Source: Thermodesulfatator atlanticus (GTDB lineage Bacteria > Desulfobacterota > Thermodesulfobacteria > Thermodesulfobacteriales > Thermodesulfatatoraceae). From it: 20,783 nt of DNA. The notes beneath the pieces are model-generated. The model searched no databases. It had not been told where the DNA came from and was given only the letters and a program-made list of their open reading frames with translations. The stretch spans positions 1-20,783 of the forward strand of contig DROK01000108.1 of assembly GCA_011321895.1 (NCBI GenBank). Reading direction: 5' to 3'. Below, one piece after another: positions 17,154 to 20,783 of this stretch. The translations under genes and the position numbers were made by a program. Position 1 is the first letter of the stretch. Each line of letters opens with the position of its first letter.

Positions 17154-17195
17154 GGAAAGCGCTAAAAAATTTAACCCGTTGCGCGCAGATTGCAA

Positions 17196-17987
17196 TCATT
17201 CTCCGATCTTGGGGATGCTGCCACGCACCAGGGCCCCGCGGTAAACCTTAAGAAATAAAAGATAACCGGCCACAAGATATAAGAGGTTCAGCCAGGTGGC
17301 TTTAAGGATCAGGGCGGGGTGGAGGACCCTCTCAAGCAAGAGGGCACGCATCCCTTCGAAGACGTAAGAGGCCGGGACCAGGGCGGCGATTTTTTGGAGC
17401 CAGGGAGGCAGGATCTCTACCGGATAAAAAACGGCGGAAACCGGCAAAAAGAGGAGGGCCAGGGCCCAGGCCAGGATCTCTGCCTCTTGGCCGAAACGCA
17501 GAATGCTGGCCATGGTTACCAGCCCGATGGCCCAGCCCATGGCGCAAAGATTAAGCGTGAAAAGGAGGAGCCAGAAGCCCAGGACCAGGATCCGGAAGCC
17601 AAAGAGGAGGGCGGCCAGGGTGCTCATCACGCCAAAGGCCAGGGCCACCTTGACGATGCTTACCAGGGCAAGCCCAGCGAGATATTCTGAAATTTTGAGG
17701 GGAGAGACGAAAAGATTGAGGAGATTGCGGGCCCAGATGTCTTCCAAAAAGGAAACGGAAAGCCCCTGCTGGGCCCGCAAAAGGATGTTCCAGAGGATAA
17801 GTCCTCCGAGAAAAAAAGAAACGTAATGGGGAAGGCTCCGGCTGGCTTCTTCCAGATAGAGGGTGATGAAACCCCAAAGGATTAAATCCACGGTGGGCCA
17901 GTAAAAGGCGTCCAGGATCCGCGTAAAACTGCGGCGGTAGAGATAAAGTTGCCGTAAAAAGACCGCCCAGATGCGTCTTATTTTCAT
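17196..17987 (-). CDS. ABC-2 type transporter permease
   Basis: An integral membrane protein of 263 residues with about six hydrophobic segments, the usual count for an ABC-2 permease. Recognisable features are the amphipathic start (RRIWAVFLRQLYLYRRSFTRILDAFYWP), LGGLILWNILLRAQQGLSVSFLEDIWARNLLNLFVSPL, typical of the NodJ/DrrB branch, and FYPVEILPPWLQKIAALVPASYVFEGMR near the last segments. Its ATG overlaps the stop of the ATPase gene by 4 nt (ATGA), so the two should be made together as one exporter. The substrate cannot be told; drug, polysaccharide or lipid export are all known for this class. Confidence 0.93.
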   Translation of the reverse strand: MKIRRIWAVFLRQLYLYRRSFTRILDAFYWPTVDLILWGFITLYLEEASRSLPHYVSFFLGGLILWNILLRAQQGLSVSFLEDIWARNLLNLFVSPLKISEYLAGLALVSIVKVALAFGVMSTLAALLFGFRILVLGFWLLLFTLNLCAMGWAIGLVTMASILRFGQEAEILAWALALLFLPVSAVFYPVEILPPWLQKIAALVPASYVFEGMRALLLERVLHPALILKATWLNLLYLVAGYLLFLKVYRGALVRGSIPKIGE

Positions 17988-18703
17988 GTGGTCAGTCTGA
18001 AATAGAGTTCTTCCAGGGAGTTTACGCGAAAAGTCTCCAAAAGTTCGCTGATTTTTCCAAGTCCTTGGATCCTGCCTTTAAATAAAATAAGGATGCGGTC
18101 GCAGAGGCGTTCCACTTCGTAAAGGTTGTGCGAGGTGAAGATGACCGCGGTCTTCTGCCTCCGGGCGTAAGCGCTGATCAACTCCCTGGTTTTCTGGGCC
18201 ATTTCCGGGTCAAGACCGGCGGTGGGTTCGTCAAGCAGTAACACTTGGGGTTCGTTAAGCAGGGCCTTGGCCAGACAAAGGCGCATCATTTGTCCGGAAG
18301 AAAGACTCCTGGTCCGTTTGTGGCGGATCTCTGCCAGACCAAAAAGTTCCAGAAGTTCAAGTACCTTGCCTTTGGGGTGTTGAACCCCGTAGAGGTGGGC
18401 GTAGACCAGGAGATTTTCTTCCAAGGTAAGGGATAGGGGGAGTGCCACGTAGCTTGAGGCAAAGTTTACCTTTTCCAGGATAAGGCTGCGGTTGGCAAAA
18501 AGCTCAAGGCCAAAGTAAAAGATGCGCCCCCGGCTGGGCAGGACCAGCCCCAAGAGACAGTTTATCAAGGTGGTCTTACCGGCCCCGTTAGGGCCCACGA
18601 TGCCCAGAATTTCTCCTGGGGCAAGGGAGAAACTTACCTGATCAAGGGCACGCACCCTGCCGAAGGACTTTTCTAGGTCTCTGACTTCCAGGATGGCTTC
18701 CAT
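17984..18703 (-). CDS. ABC transporter ATP-binding protein (ABC-2 exporter type)
   Basis: The cytoplasmic ATPase of the exporter encoded with the next gene; 239 residues. Walker A is GPNGAGKTT (37-45), the Q-loop region follows, the signature is LSSGQ (134-138), Walker B VLLLDEP (154-160), the D-loop AGLD, and the switch histidine is in FTSHNLYE near 195. The ATG begins only 14 nt after the CCA end of tRNA-Gln and the intervening bases (GCTGTCCCTCTCTT) contain no Shine-Dalgarno. That is unusual for this window, where most genes have one. I saw no better start downstream before the Walker A motif. Confidence 0.96.
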   Translation of the reverse strand: MEAILEVRDLEKSFGRVRALDQVSFSLAPGEILGIVGPNGAGKTTLINCLLGLVLPSRGRIFYFGLELFANRSLILEKVNFASSYVALPLSLTLEENLLVYAHLYGVQHPKGKVLELLELFGLAEIRHKRTRSLSSGQMMRLCLAKALLNEPQVLLLDEPTAGLDPEMAQKTRELISAYARRQKTAVIFTSHNLYEVERLCDRILILFKGRIQGLGKISELLETFRVNSLEELYFRLTT

Positions 18704-18717
18704 AAGAGAGGGACAGC

Positions 18718-18792
18718 TGGATCCCGGGGGTGGACTCGAACCACCACCGTGGGGGCCAAAACCCCATGTCCTGCCGATTAGACGACCCGGGA
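18718..18792 (-). tRNA. tRNA-Gln (anticodon TTG), CCA end encoded
   Basis: The minus strand folds into a full cloverleaf. Acceptor stem TCCCGGG/CCCGGGA, U8 present, short D-arm (GTCT...AGGAC), anticodon stem TGGGG/CCCCA with loop TTTTGGC giving anticodon TTG, a 4-nt variable loop, and T-arm GGTGG-TTCGAGT-CCACC. The 3' CCA is encoded (18718-18720). The TTTTGG loop and 4-nt variable region fit bacterial glutamine tRNAs. Confidence 0.96.
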
Positions 18793-18801
18793 TCTGTCCT
18801 T

Positions 18802-18829
18802 AAGATAACGGGGTTTGCCAAGCTTGCAA
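18802..18829 (-). promoter_or_regulatory. Possible promoter of tRNA-Gln
   Basis: The 38-bp gap after the HDOD gene contains TTGCAA (18824-18829), 16 nt, then TATCTT (18802-18807) on the minus strand. The predicted start would be about 3 nt before the mature tRNA. Matches are only fair (4 of 6 each), so read-through from the HDOD gene is an alternative. Confidence 0.33.
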
Positions 18830-18830
18830 G

Positions 18831-19685
18831 CTATAGGAATACCTGGGCCAGTTCCTGGGCTTCTGCCCGGGCCTTTTGCAACATCTTAAGGAGCATGTCT
18901 GGCGGAAGCTGGTATTTATCCCGGGCCTCTTCGACGATAATTTCGGTCTCCAGTTTTTCTTTTTCTTCCCCCGCTGGGTAACGCAGGTGCGAGGCCAGGT
19001 AGACGGCGGGTTCTACACTTGAGCTATGATGAGAAGAGATGGCCTGGGTCAGGTATTCCGGAAGCTCCCATTCTTCCGCCATGAGCCCCCCTATTTCCTG
19101 GTGGTCAAAGCCGAAATTTTCCTTCTCTAAAGTGACGATATCCACTTCGGGATCCTGGTTCCAGGTCTCCAGGGTGGGACAGTACAGGTGCTCTTTGAGG
19201 TGCAAAATTACCGGGATGGCCATATCCTGTAGAAGGCCGGCGCTGAAGGCCTCCACTTTTGAGTTGGGGTGGAGCACCTGGGCTACCTGACGGGCGAAAC
19301 TGCCGCGGGTGGCCGCCGTCAGCCAAAAATTGGTCAGTTCCAGGCAGGGGGCTTTAAACCGGGGCAGGCTTTGGTTCACCGCCAGAGGCAAAATGAGGGC
19401 CTCAAGTCTGGCCCGCCCCAGGAGGGCCACCGCGTGTTCGATGTTTGAGACCTTGCGGGGCAGGCCAAAAGCGGCGGAGTTTACCGTCTTTAAAACCCGG
19501 ACGTGGATGCCCGGGTCCAGGGCCAGGCGCCTGGCGATTTCGTGGGTAGGGGTGTTGGGGTCACGGATAGCCTCAAGGGCTAGGATAGCTGCTTTGGGGA
19601 AATAGGGCAGTTCGTAACCTTCAAGGATGTTTTTAAGTTGTTGTCGTGGGTCTTTTTTTCTTTTGAGAAAGCTTAAAAGGCCCAT
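18831..19685 (-). CDS. HDOD domain signalling protein
   Basis: A cytoplasmic protein of 284 residues that is essentially one HDOD domain, a catalytically dead relative of HD phosphohydrolases used as a signalling scaffold. The domain begins about residue 20 (LKNILEGYELPYFPKAAILALEAI). Typical stretches are ARRLALDPGIHVRVLKTVNSAAFGLPRKVSNIEHAVALLG (50-90), the mid-domain SFARQVAQVLH, AFSAGLLQDMAIPVI and the DHQEIGGLMAEEWELP helix. The C-terminal tail is helical. Its ATG overlaps the stop of the upstream ion-channel gene by one base (TGATG), which suggests translational coupling and a shared role. Function within the cell is not evident. Confidence 0.93.
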   Translation of the reverse strand: MGLLSFLKRKKDPRQQLKNILEGYELPYFPKAAILALEAIRDPNTPTHEIARRLALDPGIHVRVLKTVNSAAFGLPRKVSNIEHAVALLGRARLEALILPLAVNQSLPRFKAPCLELTNFWLTAATRGSFARQVAQVLHPNSKVEAFSAGLLQDMAIPVILHLKEHLYCPTLETWNQDPEVDIVTLEKENFGFDHQEIGGLMAEEWELPEYLTQAISSHHSSSVEPAVYLASHLRYPAGEEKEKLETEIIVEEARDKYQLPPDMLLKMLQKARAEAQELAQVFL

Positions 19686-20698
19686 CAGTCTGCCCTCCTG
19701 GCTAAGCGATTGGTAAAGATGGCCAAAAGGCCACCAAGCATCACGTAACCGGTAATCACTTCACAAATGGCCACTATCTGACCGGGCATGGAATTGGGGA
19801 TCACGTCTCCGTAACCAAGGGTGGTAAGGGTTACCACGCTGTAATAAAGGGGAGAAAGCGGGGTGGGATATTTGCCGTAATCCACCCCGATTAGATGATA
19901 AAGACCAGCGAAAAACAGGACCTGCAGCAGAATTAAGAAACACCAGCGTTTTAGGCTTCGACCACAGTCTGAGGTGAGCCACCAGAGGTAATAAAGGACC
20001 TTGGCCCACCTGCCCTGTTGGCGAAACTCCTCGAGATAGTTTTCGTCAAGGATGTGCCGCCTGACGAGGTAGGCCCCGGCGAAATTGATATCGCGGATGT
20101 CGGTACCGATCCAGTTGGCCGTCTGATAACCCCTCAACATGCGCAGGTGGGCTCCCCGGAGATCAGCGTCGCGGAAACTGGCCTGGGAGACGTCAGCCAG
20201 GTTGAGGTGAGCCTCCCGGAGATCAGCGGCGGAAAAGTCGGCCTTCTTAAGGAGGGCCTCCCGGAACCGGGCCTCCCTCAGGTCGGCACACCGCAGGTCA
20301 GCCCCTTCCAGGTTGGCCTTGGTAAAGGTGGCGTAGCGGAGCCTGGCGTTAAAGAGTTTGGCTCCCTTAAGGTTGGCCATGCCAAAGCCGGCGGCTTCAG
20401 CCCTTGCCCCTTCAAGGTTGGCACCTTCAAGGTCCGCCCCGGTGAAATCTGCCCCGGAAAGATCAGCACCCACCAGGATGGTGCCCCGGAGCTTGGCCCG
20501 GAAAAATTTGGCCTTCTTTAAATTGGCCCCGCTCAAGTCCTCTCCAGAGAGGTCTTTGCCGGAAAAATCGAGGCCTTCCAGGGAGAAATCCTGGTCTTTC
20601 TGGTTTTCTTGGGGTTCCCAGGCACAATAAAGTCTGTCCAAAAAGACCTCCTGCCGGGTTTTGTCCTTTTTTAGATCGGTATTTTGCTTAAAAACCAT
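19685..20698 (-). CDS. Pentapeptide-repeat protein fused to a two-helix ion channel (potassium-type pore)
   Basis: With the ATG chosen here the product has 337 residues. Residues about 38-210 are consecutive pentapeptide repeats, A(D/N)LxG-like (GADLSGADFTGADLEGANLEGA), which should build a right-handed beta-helix in the cytoplasm. A linker leads to a pore module: membrane helix WCFLILLQVLFFAGLYHLI (about 252-270), pore loop with filter TTLGYGD (292-298), and membrane helix QIVAICEVITGYVMLGGLLAIF (about 307-328). TLGYGD is the potassium-selective filter of Ion_trans_2 channels. An in-frame TTG at 20758 would add 20 residues. Neither start has a clear Shine-Dalgarno, and ATG is taken by default. 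The C-terminal stop overlaps the HDOD start by one base. Potassium selectivity is inferred from the filter. Confidence 0.93.
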   Translation of the reverse strand: MVFKQNTDLKKDKTRQEVFLDRLYCAWEPQENQKDQDFSLEGLDFSGKDLSGEDLSGANLKKAKFFRAKLRGTILVGADLSGADFTGADLEGANLEGARAEAAGFGMANLKGAKLFNARLRYATFTKANLEGADLRCADLREARFREALLKKADFSAADLREAHLNLADVSQASFRDADLRGAHLRMLRGYQTANWIGTDIRDINFAGAYLVRRHILDENYLEEFRQQGRWAKVLYYLWWLTSDCGRSLKRWCFLILLQVLFFAGLYHLIGVDYGKYPTPLSPLYYSVVTLTTLGYGDVIPNSMPGQIVAICEVITGYVMLGGLLAIFTNRLARRAD

Positions 20699-20783
20699 AA
20701 TTTTTGCGGAAGGCGCGAGTTGACACCTACTAAAAAGGTATGTTAACGGAAAAGCCAACTAGAAATTTTCAAGGAGAGGTCAG
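20699..20783 (+). promoter_or_regulatory. Possible start signals of a divergent plus-strand gene beyond the right edge
   Basis: On the plus strand a consensus -35 TTGACA (20720-20725) is followed after 17 nt by a poor -10 (TTAACG, 20743-20748). The window ends with CAAGGAGAGGTCAG, where AAGGAGAGGT is a strong Shine-Dalgarno. Together they hint that a plus-strand gene starts just outside the window, back to back with the ion-channel gene. No codon of it is visible. Confidence 0.35.

Noticed and set aside
18721..18792. Reading the tRNA as glutamate because the D-arm resembles tRNA-Glu
   Set aside because: The 7-nt anticodon loop TTTTGGC places TTG at positions 34-36, which is glutamine.
20018..20521. 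A plus-strand frame with a periodic VGxxE/GLPEPGLPQVG pattern
   Set aside because: The periodicity is the reverse-strand image of the 15-nt repeats that encode the pentapeptide domain, so it needs no separate gene.
20090..20590. 15-nt DNA periodicity resembling a tandem repeat array or CRISPR-like repeat
   Set aside because: Units are diverged and in frame with pentapeptide codons; there are no uniform repeats with unique spacers.

Overview
This window looks like a piece of chromosome from a Gram-negative, probably thermophilic bacterium. An outer-membrane TonB-dependent receptor, lipoprotein signal peptidase and a periplasmic M48 protease imply a two-membrane envelope. Proteins are rich in K, E and R, intergenic gaps are very short, and G+C is moderately high. 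The combination suggests a Thermodesulfobacteria/Desulfobacterota-like lineage. That assignment is inference from general character, not from a marker tree.

All 16 protein genes and the one tRNA found lie on the minus strand, so transcription runs from right to left. In that order: (1) a pentapeptide-repeat ion channel joined by a 1-nt overlap to an HDOD-domain protein; (2) a tRNA-Gln(TTG) followed 14 nt later by a two-gene ABC-2 transporter (ATPase, permease, ATGA overlap); (3) rplM-rpsI, with their own promoter and a hairpin terminator; (4) a tight six-gene run, argC-truA-aminotransferase-TonB-dependent receptor-YfiR-like periplasmic protein-hybrid histidine kinase; (5) ileS-lspA and a 625-residue unrecognised protein with a CCHC zinc-knuckle motif, TPR-like helices and two C-terminal membrane segments; (6) groES-groEL under a CIRCE element and a sigma70-type promoter, ending in a strong hairpin; (7) a BepA-like M48 metalloprotease with TPRs, cut by the left edge.

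Most of the content is housekeeping: translation (IleRS, uL13, uS9, TruA, tRNA-Gln), protein folding and export quality control (GroESL, M48 protease, LspA), and amino-acid synthesis (ArgC, aminotransferase). Three parts are less ordinary. The receptor/YfiR-like/hybrid kinase trio spans outer membrane, periplasm and inner membrane and looks like an envelope-crossing signalling module. The channel-HDOD pair is translationally coupled. The zinc-knuckle/TPR membrane protein sits between lspA and groESL and has no family I can name. I saw no CRISPR array, insertion sequence, integrase or phage gene. No gene-free stretch exceeds about 150 bases.
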